From positions 1-10,034 of the forward strand of contig MVCQ01000028.1 in NCBI GenBank assembly GCA_002059205.1: a DNA stretch of 10,034 bases, written 5' to 3'. Source of the stretch: Candidatus Latescibacteria bacterium 4484_107 (GTDB lineage: Bacteria > Latescibacterota > 4484-107). Below are positions 1 to 5,920 of this stretch, one piece after another. The first letter of the stretch is position 1. The number at the start of each line of letters is the position of its first letter. Position numbers and translations under genes: made by a program. The notes beneath the pieces were generated by a model that worked only from the letters and a program-made list of their open reading frames with translations, did no database searches and had not been told where the DNA came from.

Positions 1-1
1 T

Positions 2-3000
2 GTGGCTCGGATTTGCATCTATCGCAGCACCGAGGAAAAAGACGGAGAGGGAGATGGAGAGATGGGGAGATGGGGAGCGCATCCACTCACCACTCACCAC
101 TCACCACTCACTGAAGTGTTTATAGATACCACGGCTGCGGCGGACGTATCCTGCGTCTATCACATCTCCGCGGTGGATCGCTTCGGAAACGAGAGCGTGT
201 GGTCGGAGCCTGCGACCGGAACCGCGCTCCCGCCGGATACGTTGGGGCCGTTGGTGTCCCAGATCCAGGTGACGCCGGATACGGTGACGGCTGGGGAAGG
301 CGTATATGTATGGGCGGCTCTGTCGGACAGCGGACGGGGCGGATCTTGGATCACGGCGGTGGAGGCGTTATTCGATTCATCCGGGGAGTTCGGCACTGGG
401 ATGTCCTTTGAGGCGAAGGACGGCTGGTTCGACGAGCCGAAAGAGGAGATCGAAGGCACATTGTTTTTTCCCGCCCGGGAACAGAGCGAGCCGTATCAGT
501 TATACGTGCACGGGATGGACGCTTCTGGGAATTGGGGGCCGTTTGCACTATTCTCCGTATTCGTGGCGGTTCCGAGGGATACGCTTTCGCCTCCGAAGGT
601 GGAGGATGTTCAAGTGATGGACGCGGCGGGAGACGAGCGTGGGGCGCTCTTTGTGATGTGGTCGGCTTCTTCCGCGCCGGATGCGGTGGGCTACCGGGTG
701 TATCGGGCCGATGCGAGTGGCGATGGCGCGATCACGGTGCTCGGAGAAACCGGGGAGACCTCGTTTTTCGACACGACTTCCACACTGGAGGGCGCGTATC
801 TCTATGGCGTAACGGCGGTGGATTCGTGTGGGAACGAGGGCGTATTGGGGGACATGACGGGACCGGTGCACCCCCTGGACGATGTGGCGCCGCGCATGGT
901 GAAAGGAAGTTTTCGGCCTGCGCCGGGGGCTGTGTGGGTGTCCACGGACGCGCCGATTTTTTTTGAGGTTAGCGATGAGGGAATCGGATTGGACGCGACG
1001 CGTTTGCTCGTCCTTGTGAACGGGAAAGAATATGCGGCGGAACAACTCGAAAGGGAGATTGTGGGGAACGATTCGCTGCTTGCGGTGACCGTACGACCGG
1101 AGCCTGGCTTTGACCTCGGTGCGGAGGTGTTGGTCACGGTCTCGGCCCAGGATTGGAGCGGGAACCGTTTCGAGGAGGAGGTTGCGTTCTCCATCGAGCC
1201 GTGGCGCTTTCATCCACTCGTTTCCGATTCGGTGGTGGCCTTCGAGGCGGACAGTTTTATGGCGGAGGGAGCATCCGGGGATTCGGTGAGCCTTCGCGGG
1301 ATTCCCGAGCAGGATGGATGGATTCATCTTGGAACGGTGGAAGGCGCGCCGGAGCTACCGGAGGGCATCGTGGGTTGTGGCGAAGTATGGGCCATTTCGG
1401 GTGATAGCGCGGTTGTTGGGGACGAGCAAGGGGCGTGGACACTGCGGGTTTCCCTGTCCACGGAAGAAGAAGAGGTCATTCCAGCGCACCTGTGGTTGTT
1501 TGTGTTGGACGAGGAGAACACGTGGCGCAGAGAAAGCCTTTTCGATCGCGAATCGCACGTTTTTCAATCCGAAATCCCAAATCCGAAATCCCAAATTTTG
1601 ATGGCGTTCGGAGCGTATTCAGAGAAGGAGCCGCCCTATCTCGTGGAGAAGGAGCCGGATCGGGACGAGGTGGAGGTGTCGCTGGAAGCGCCTATCCGGC
1701 TGCGTATCCGGGACGACGGGGCCGGCGTGGATTTTTCGTCCGTTCGGCTGGTGATCAACGGCGTGGAATTGGATGCTTCGGAGGGGACGATTTCGGAGGG
1801 CGACAGCGCGGATGTGCTCGTCGAGTATGAGCCGCCGGTTCCGTGGGCGCCTGGGGAACCGGTGCACGTTGCGGTCACAGCAACGGATCTGGCGGGCGCG
1901 GCGAATAGGTTGAGCGAGGAATATCTCTTTGTCGTGCTTGGGGATACCACGGCTCCGCAAATCGGGGGGATAAAGATGGGGCCTTTCGAGTCCGGGATGG
2001 ACGGAGAAATCGCGGTGGAGGTGCACGATGAAGGCCCCGTGGACTCCCTCTCGGGTTGGCTTTTCTACGGGATGGGGGGAGCCGCCTCGTACGATAGCTT
2101 GGAAATGGTGGAGGACGATGGATGGTACAAGGGCCTTGTGCCGGGAACGGCCATTGGAATGCGGGGGCTTCGGATTTGTATCCACGTTTCGGACGGTCGG
2201 AATGAGACGAACTTTCCCGAAGAAGGATGGGCGCACGAAGAAGTCCGAATTTCCGGAGAGTCGCTGCCTGTCGAGTTTCCTCCGATGGCCTATCGCATGT
2301 TCTCGCTGCCGTTTGTGTCGGAATCGGATCGGGCGCTCGGATTTCTGGAGGACGCGCTGGGGCCGTATGATTCGGAGCGGTGGCGGGTGCTGCGCCGCAA
2401 CGAGCGCGGGGGGTACGACGAATATCCCGACCTGATGAGCGCGCGGCCCGGACAGGCGTTCTGTTTGATGGTCAACGAACCTATAGAGGGGATTCCTTCT
2501 GGCGAAGGACGCTCGGTGCGGAGCGACCGTACCTACGAAGTGCTCCTCCATCCGGGCTGGAATCAGGTGGGCGCCCCCTTTGCCTTTCCGGTGCGCTGGT
2601 CGTCCATTATGGAGGCGAGCGGACATCCCGACGTGGAAGGACCTTGGGTGTTCGACGGGACGAATCGGTTCCTCGGTTTTGCCCGGAATGACGATTATGG
2701 GACGACGGTGTTGGAGCCGTGGAAAGGCTATTGGATCCGGAATCGGGGAGCCTCTCCGGTGATTTTGAGTGTGCCCCCGGAAGAGAGCGGACAGGCGGAG
2801 GGGGAGAGGGAGAGAGGGAGAGGGGGTGAGGGGGTGTCTCCCCTTCTCTCCCTCTCCCCCTCTCCGGGCCGGTGGATGATGCGGGTATCCGTGTGGGCTG
2901 ATGAGGACGGTGCGGAAGTGGAACGTCTCGGGGATCCGGACAATTTCATCGGAATTTCGGAGGAGGCCCTGGAAGGCTGGGATCGGAGCGATTTGACGGA

Positions 3001-3652
3001 GCCGCCTTCGGTGGGGCCGTCTCTGTCGCTCTATTTTTCGCATCCCGATTGGGAGGAACATCCAACAGACCTTGCGGGGGATTTCCGGCCTTACGAGGGC
3101 GAGGCCATGACGTGGAATTTTGTGGTAGAGGCGACGGATACAACCCTGCGTGCAGCGACCTTGACGTTCGAGGGCGCGATGGACGTTCCGGAGGGACTGC
3201 GCGTGGTCCTGGTGGATCCGGAGCGCACGGAGCGGGTGGATTTGAGCGAGGCGGATTCGTATTCCTTAGTATTCAACGGAGACGCGCATCGGCGCTTGCT
3301 GGCGCTGGTGGTTGAAGGCGATCTGTTTGAAGCCGAGGCGGAGTCCTCCCGCACAACGGAGGCGGCGGAATCTATATGGCTGCAAAACTTTCCCAATCCC
3401 TTCAACAACCGAACCTCCATCACCTACGCCGTGCCAAAGGAAGCCTTGCCAGAGGGCGCCGTCGAGGCTCGGTGTATCTTGATGGTATATAACATGCTGG
3501 GACAGGAGATGTGTCGCCTGGTGGATGCGCCCAAAGCGCCGGGCACGTATTCCCTGGAATGGGACGGCAAGGAAGTCGGAGCCGGCATCTATTTCCTGAA
3601 GCTCACGGTGGGCACGTTGGACGTGATGAAGCGGATTATTCTGGTGAAATAA
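2..3652 (+). CDS. Large secreted Ig/FN3-like multidomain protein with C-terminal sorting module (5' partial)
   Basis: The frame is open to the left edge and its first residues fall inside a fibronectin-III-like domain, so the gene starts upstream and 1216 codons are visible. The sequence shows a chain of beta-sandwich modules: an FN3 end (to about residue 75, 'YHISAVDRFGNES'), an Ig-like module (about 80-190), a clear FN3 domain (about 192-293, 'VGYRVYRADASGD', 'YGVTAVDSCGNEG'), further Ig-like segments beginning 'DTTAPQIGG' or similar, a module with 'GWNQVGAPFAFPV' (about 852) and 'WKGYWIRN' (about 907), and a C-terminal domain from about 1126 ('NFPNPFNNRTSITYAVP', 'VYNMLGQE', 'GIYFLKL', 'KRIILVK'). 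That last module is known in FCB-type bacteria as a FlgD-Ig/type IX-like sorting or anchoring domain. I infer an exported, surface-attached or released protein. No catalytic domain is visible, and the missing N-terminus could hold one. Three simple repeats lie in frame at residues about 15-38, 522-533 and 932-957. Confidence 0.88.
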   Translation: MARICIYRSTEEKDGEGDGEMGRWGAHPLTTHHSPLTEVFIDTTAAADVSCVYHISAVDRFGNESVWSEPATGTALPPDTLGPLVSQIQVTPDTVTAGEGVYVWAALSDSGRGGSWITAVEALFDSSGEFGTGMSFEAKDGWFDEPKEEIEGTLFFPAREQSEPYQLYVHGMDASGNWGPFALFSVFVAVPRDTLSPPKVEDVQVMDAAGDERGALFVMWSASSAPDAVGYRVYRADASGDGAITVLGETGETSFFDTTSTLEGAYLYGVTAVDSCGNEGVLGDMTGPVHPLDDVAPRMVKGSFRPAPGAVWVSTDAPIFFEVSDEGIGLDATRLLVLVNGKEYAAEQLEREIVGNDSLLAVTVRPEPGFDLGAEVLVTVSAQDWSGNRFEEEVAFSIEPWRFHPLVSDSVVAFEADSFMAEGASGDSVSLRGIPEQDGWIHLGTVEGAPELPEGIVGCGEVWAISGDSAVVGDEQGAWTLRVSLSTEEEEVIPAHLWLFVLDEENTWRRESLFDRESHVFQSEIPNPKSQILMAFGAYSEKEPPYLVEKEPDRDEVEVSLEAPIRLRIRDDGAGVDFSSVRLVINGVELDASEGTISEGDSADVLVEYEPPVPWAPGEPVHVAVTATDLAGAANRLSEEYLFVVLGDTTAPQIGGIKMGPFESGMDGEIAVEVHDEGPVDSLSGWLFYGMGGAASYDSLEMVEDDGWYKGLVPGTAIGMRGLRICIHVSDGRNETNFPEEGWAHEEVRISGESLPVEFPPMAYRMFSLPFVSESDRALGFLEDALGPYDSERWRVLRRNERGGYDEYPDLMSARPGQAFCLMVNEPIEGIPSGEGRSVRSDRTYEVLLHPGWNQVGAPFAFPVRWSSIMEASGHPDVEGPWVFDGTNRFLGFARNDDYGTTVLEPWKGYWIRNRGASPVILSVPPEESGQAEGERERGRGGEGVSPLLSLSPSPGRWMMRVSVWADEDGAEVERLGDPDNFIGISEEALEGWDRSDLTEPPSVGPSLSLYFSHPDWEEHPTDLAGDFRPYEGEAMTWNFVVEATDTTLRAATLTFEGAMDVPEGLRVVLVDPERTERVDLSEADSYSLVFNGDAHRRLLALVVEGDLFEAEAESSRTTEAAESIWLQNFPNPFNNRTSITYAVPKEALPEGAVEARCILMVYNMLGQEMCRLVDAPKAPGTYSLEWDGKEVGAGIYFLKLTVGTLDVMKRIILVK
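45..111. repeat. In-frame simple repeats: GATGGGGA units followed by four CACTCAC units
   Basis: Positions 45-76 hold degenerate 8-bp units (GAGAGGGA, GATGGAGA, GATGGGGA twice). After a short junction, 84-111 holds four perfect 7-bp CACTCAC units. The block is translated as a Gly/Glu/Met then Thr/His/Pro-rich stretch. It interrupts an FN3 domain between 'IYRSTEE' and 'VFIDTTAAAD', where homologous FN3 folds normally have a short loop. Confidence 0.8.
1566..1593. repeat. Two tandem copies of a 14-bp unit inside the coding sequence
   Basis: The unit AATCCGAAATCCCA occurs twice, perfectly and head to tail (1566-1579 and 1580-1593), followed by AATTTTG. It is read in frame as 'SEIPNPKSQIL' in the large secreted protein. 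Arrays of AATCCGAAATCC-type units are usually intergenic in bacteria that carry them, so a coding location is notable. Confidence 0.85.
2793..2868. repeat. Polypurine/polypyrimidine inverted repeat inside the coding sequence
   Basis: A G/A-rich strand segment is followed by its C/T-rich counterpart. The 16-bp arm at 2800-2815 (GGGGGAGAGGGAGAGA) is perfectly reverse-complementary to 2845-2860, with a 29-nt spacer that is itself G-rich. It is translated without a stop as a Glu/Arg/Gly-rich then Ser/Leu/Pro-rich peptide (about residues 932-957). The RNA could form a long hairpin within the message, and the DNA could adopt non-B structures. Confidence 0.85.
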
Positions 3653-3662
3653 GGCGAGAGAC

Positions 3663-3687
3663 AGAGATCAGAGGTCAGAGATCAGAG
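3663..3687. repeat. 7-bp tandem array (AGAGATC/AGAGGTC), left of the pseudogene
   Basis: Units AGAGATC, AGAGGTC and AGAGATC plus a partial AGAG run head to tail directly after the stop of the large secreted-protein gene. The same unit in reverse complement forms a five-unit array at 3992-4026. Confidence 0.8.
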
Positions 3688-3706
3688 CGCGCGGGGAGCG
3701 CGTTTT
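3688..3706 (+). terminator. Possible factor-independent terminator of the large secreted-protein gene
   Basis: A CGCGC / GCGCG stem (3688-3692 with 3698-3702, loop GGGGA) is followed directly by TTTT (3703-3706), 36 bp after the TAA stop. The stem is short but all G-C and can be extended by a G-U and an A-U pair. The T tract is only four bases, so this is a moderate candidate. Confidence 0.45.
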
Positions 3707-3722
3707 ACGGGCGGACAGAGAT

Positions 3723-4007
3723 CAATTGATCAAGGAGATCTCAAAGGAATGAAGATAAATTCAGCTGATGTGTATGAACATGAGGGAGGCTTGGGCGAAG
3801 CGGAGATATAGGGCCCATTTTATCAGCAAGCTGACAGGTTGTGACGGTGAGAATAGCGAGACCGATACGTCCCTGGATGTTGCAAAAGATTGCTCCTACA
3901 TCGCGGATGAGGAGCATAAGGAACTGACTTCCCTTTGCAGACAAGTTGGAAGGATGTTGGGATCCATGATCAGAAAGCCAGAGAAGTTTCAGACCTCCGA
4001 CCTCTGA
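3723..4007 (+). pseudogene. Decayed four-helix-bundle (23S rRNA intervening-sequence type) protein gene
   Basis: The reading frame ending at 4007 matches, from my memory of the family, the second half of small four-helix-bundle proteins (about 115-130 aa): 'NMREAWAKRRYRAHFISKL' corresponds to the usual 'NIAEAWRKRRYEAHFVSKL', and 'DVAKDCSYIADEEHKEL' and 'MLGSMIRKPEKF' fit helices 3 and 4. The longest open stretch starts at 3768 (79 codons), has no ribosome-binding site, and begins in the middle of the conserved block. Just upstream in the same frame are the residues 'LIKEISKE' (3726-3746), resembling the end of helix 1. These are followed by two stops (TGA 3747-3749 and TAA 3756-3758) and a loss of roughly 19 expected residues. 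I therefore call it a relic with an internal deletion and stop codons. Its stop codon lies inside the repeat array at 3992-4026. The family function is unknown outside 23S rRNA insertions. Confidence 0.65.
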
Positions 4008-4026
4008 CCTCTGACCTTCGACCTCC
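3992..4026. repeat. 7-bp tandem array (GACCTCY), right of the pseudogene
   Basis: Five head-to-tail units, GACCTCC, GACCTCT, GACCTCT, GACCTTC and GACCTCC, with no spacers. GACCTCT is the reverse complement of AGAGGTC, so this is the inverted counterpart of the array at 3663-3687. It runs directly into the ribosome-binding site of the lipoprotein gene. Confidence 0.85.
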
Positions 4027-4033
4027 GAGGTGG
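4027..4033 (+). promoter_or_regulatory. Ribosome-binding site of the lptE-like gene
   Basis: GAGGTGG lies just before ATG 4037, with six bases between GAGG and the start codon. It fixes the start at 4037 rather than the in-frame upstream ATG at 3935, because translation from 3935 would put repeat-encoded residues ahead of the signal peptide. The motif abuts the GACCTCC repeat array and may have arisen from its edge. Confidence 0.6.
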
Positions 4034-4036
4034 CTC

Positions 4037-4555
4037 ATGAAAAGATTGTACCTACATAATTTCAAACTCGTTGCGAGCCTGCTTCTCCTCGCCGCCGGCT
4101 GTTCGTATTATTCTTTTTCGGGGGCGCTCCCCGCGCATCTCAAGACCGTGGCGGTGCCGCTGTTTGGAAACGATGAGCAGCGGACGTTGATCTATGGGGT
4201 GGAGGAATCGCTTACGGATGCGGTGATCGAGGGCTTTGTGAAGGATGGGAATCTGAAGGTGGTGGATCGGACGCGCGCGGATTCGATGGTATCTGGGCGC
4301 ATTGTGGAGATTCGGGAGGAACCCTTCACGTACACGGCGGATGAGCAGGCAAAACAATGGAAGGTGCGCATTTTTGTGGAGGCGGCTTACGAGGATGTGA
4401 AGAAGAAGGAGACGCGCTGGGAGGAGAAGCTGCTGGAGGGATGGGGCGTGTACGAGGTGGTCACCGGGGATCCGGATGAGCGCCAAAAGGGAGTGGACGC
4501 CGCGATTGCGATGCTGGTGGAGGAAATCGTGGATCGGACTGTGGCGGGATGGTGA
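4037..4555 (+). CDS. lptE: LptE-like LPS-assembly outer-membrane lipoprotein
   Basis: The 172-residue product starts with a lipoprotein signal peptide: basic start 'MKR', hydrophobic core 'LVASLLLLAAG', lipobox LAAGC with the acylated cysteine at residue 22. The mature part begins 'YYSFSGALPAHLKTVAVPLFGN', the typical opening of LptE-family proteins in FCB-type bacteria. A mid-domain 'VSGRIVEIREEPFTY' and a terminal helix 'AIAMLVEEIVDRTVAGW' also fit the family, and the length is normal. In known systems LptE plugs the LptD barrel and helps deliver lipopolysaccharide to the outer leaflet of the outer membrane. LptD is not in this window. A GH172 gene follows after 74 bp on the same strand, so cotranscription is possible. 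Family assignment rests on pattern recognition of a divergent family. The lipoprotein nature itself is firm. Confidence 0.8.
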   Translation: MKRLYLHNFKLVASLLLLAAGCSYYSFSGALPAHLKTVAVPLFGNDEQRTLIYGVEESLTDAVIEGFVKDGNLKVVDRTRADSMVSGRIVEIREEPFTYTADEQAKQWKVRIFVEAAYEDVKKKETRWEEKLLEGWGVYEVVTGDPDERQKGVDAAIAMLVEEIVDRTVAGW

Positions 4556-4613
4556 AGGTCAGGCGATTTTGAGCAGAGAAGAAAGATGGTGGGCCAGCGT
4601 TCATCGTATTCGA

Positions 4614-4624
4614 AGAGGAGAAGG
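4614..4624 (+). promoter_or_regulatory. Ribosome-binding site of the GH172 gene
   Basis: AGAGGAGAAGG lies five bases upstream of ATG 4630 and is a strong Shine-Dalgarno match. It decides the start against alternative in-frame codons downstream. Confidence 0.65.
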
Positions 4625-4629
4625 GAATT

Positions 4630-5730
4630 ATGCCATTCAACGGTTTGCATATGGGACTGGGAAATATCGCAAAGCTTTCGAACGCAAAGACGCGCTCCAT
4701 CACGGCGGAGAACGTATATGGCGAGAAGGGCAGGGGCGGGATGGCGGAGGTGTCGGACGCGCCGCAAGCGGACGTCGAAAAGATCGGGCAGAAGTGGGAT
4801 GGGCCGAATCAATGTGCCCGGGATCTCGGACAGACGTGGAAGGTGCGCCCCTGCATCACGATCCCGGCCGGCGATACTACGACGATTATGGATGTGAACG
4901 GGCCGGGATGCATCCAGCACATCTGGATTACGGTCAATGCGAAGCGTTACCGCGATCTCATCCTGCGCCTATACTGGGATGGCGAGAAGGCGCCCAGCGT
5001 GGAGACGCCATTGGGGGATTTTTTCTGCAACGGTTTCAACACCCGGGTCAACGTGCTGGCCTTGCCGATCAACGTCAACCCGTCTGGCGGCTTCAATTGC
5101 TATTTTCCCATGCCCTTTCGGAAGCACGCGAAGATCACCGTCGAAAACCGCGCGCCGGAGGATGCGACCGGTTTTTTTTATGCCATCAACTACGCGCTGA
5201 CCGAAGTCGGGGGCGACGAGGCCTATTTCCACGCCCAATTCCGCCGCGCCAACCCGCTGCCCTACAAAGCGGACTACGTCATCGTGGATGGGATTAGAGG
5301 CAAAGGACATTTCGTCGGCACGTACATGGCCTGGCAGCAGAACAACAAGGGTTGGTGGGGCGAGGGGGAAATCAAATTTTTTATGGACGGCGACACGGTG
5401 TTTCCGACGATTTGCGGCACAGGAACGGAGGACTACTTCGGGGGCGCGTGGTGTTTCGGACAGACCTATTCCGCGCCTTTCCTGGGCTATCCGCTCGGCG
5501 GCAGCGAAGGCAAGCCGGGCACCCGGCACGGGTTGTATCGTTTCCACATCATGGACCCGATCCGCTTTGAATCGGATCTGAAGGTCACGATGCAGGCCCT
5601 CGGATGGCGGAGCGAAACGCGGTATCTGCCCCTGCAGGATGACATTTCTTCGGTGGCCTATTGGTATCAGGCCGAGCCGCACCGTCCCTTCCCGGAATTT
5701 CCCGATCGGGATGCCCTTGAAGTTATTTGA
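4630..5730 (+). CDS. DUF2961 / glycoside hydrolase family 172 protein
   Basis: The 366-residue product is a full-length DUF2961 protein, the family now classified as GH172. Characterised members include a bifidobacterial alpha-D-fructofuranosidase/difructose-anhydride enzyme and exo-acting D-arabinofuranosidases. Visible signatures are 'SNAKTRSITAENVYGEKG' (about 17-34), 'GPGCIQHIWIT' (91-101), 'RLYWDGEKAPSVETPLGDFF' (113-132), 'WWGEGEIKFFMDGD' (242-255) and 'GTGTEDYFGGAW' (263-274). The two catalytic glutamates of the family fall in the last two blocks, so Glu245 or Glu247 together with Glu267 are the candidates. There is no signal peptide, implying a cytoplasmic enzyme acting on imported saccharides, unless it is exported by another route. 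The fold is a jelly-roll pair and members are often hexamers (family knowledge). Substrate cannot be read from the sequence: alpha-fructofuranoside or D-arabinofuranoside are the precedents. No sugar transporter is adjacent. A terminator on this strand is not evident. Confidence 0.88.
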   Translation: MPFNGLHMGLGNIAKLSNAKTRSITAENVYGEKGRGGMAEVSDAPQADVEKIGQKWDGPNQCARDLGQTWKVRPCITIPAGDTTTIMDVNGPGCIQHIWITVNAKRYRDLILRLYWDGEKAPSVETPLGDFFCNGFNTRVNVLALPINVNPSGGFNCYFPMPFRKHAKITVENRAPEDATGFFYAINYALTEVGGDEAYFHAQFRRANPLPYKADYVIVDGIRGKGHFVGTYMAWQQNNKGWWGEGEIKFFMDGDTVFPTICGTGTEDYFGGAWCFGQTYSAPFLGYPLGGSEGKPGTRHGLYRFHIMDPIRFESDLKVTMQALGWRSETRYLPLQDDISSVAYWYQAEPHRPFPEFPDRDALEVI

Positions 5731-5753
5731 CCCGAAGGCGATCGGGACGGAAA

Positions 5754-5813
5754 CAAAAAAAGCGGAGGACTTTTGTTTGTCACAAGTCCTTCGCTCTTAG
5801 CGGTTCCTCCGCT
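5754..5813 (-). terminator. Factor-independent terminator of sbcC
   Basis: Read on the minus strand, AGCGGAGGA (complement of 5805-5813) pairs perfectly with TCCTCCGCT (complement of 5761-5769) and is followed directly by a run of T (complement of the A run 5755-5760) and TGTTTCC. It lies about 107 bp downstream of the sbcC stop. A second, nested stem (GGACTT with AAGTCC, 5767-5772 and 5784-5789) shares three bases with the outer one, so the two pairings partly compete. Either places a G/C stem close to the T tract. Confidence 0.65.
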
Positions 5814-5867
5814 CGGCCCGTTTTGGCGCGGATGTCCACGGCTACGCACTTCCTTTCCAATTCCTGG

Positions 5868-5905
5868 TTTTTCTCCGCGTCCTCTGGTCTCCGCAGTGCG
5901 ATTTC
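5868..5905 (+). repeat. Dispersed repeat, TCTCCGCRGTG family, copy 1
   Basis: TTTTTCTCCGCG, then TCCTCTGG, then TCTCCGCAGTG, ending near a T-rich stretch. It shares the core TCTCCGC(A/G)GTG and the preceding T-rich/CTC-rich half with copies at 9011-9057 (inverted) and 9563-9612 (same orientation). It sits within 60 bp of the sbcC stop codon. Confidence 0.6.
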
Positions 5906-5920
5906 TTTTTTCCCTTTCCG

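Larger units (their letters stand above)
5731..5920. other. Convergent intergenic region
   Basis: This region separates two genes that converge. It holds a weak CCGA-type hairpin (5731-5746), the terminator described at 5754-5813, and a repeat of the TCTCCGCGG family at 5868-5905. I see no gene in it. Confidence 0.7.

Noticed and set aside
1619..3061. 480-codon open frame on the minus strand
   Set aside because: It lies fully antisense to the large secreted protein, is Arg/His/Pro-rich as expected of a complementary-strand artefact in G/C-rich DNA, and has no family resemblance.
4476..5297. 273-codon plus-strand frame overlapping lptE and the GH172 gene
   Set aside because: It overlaps two well-supported genes in another frame and has no recognisable domain.
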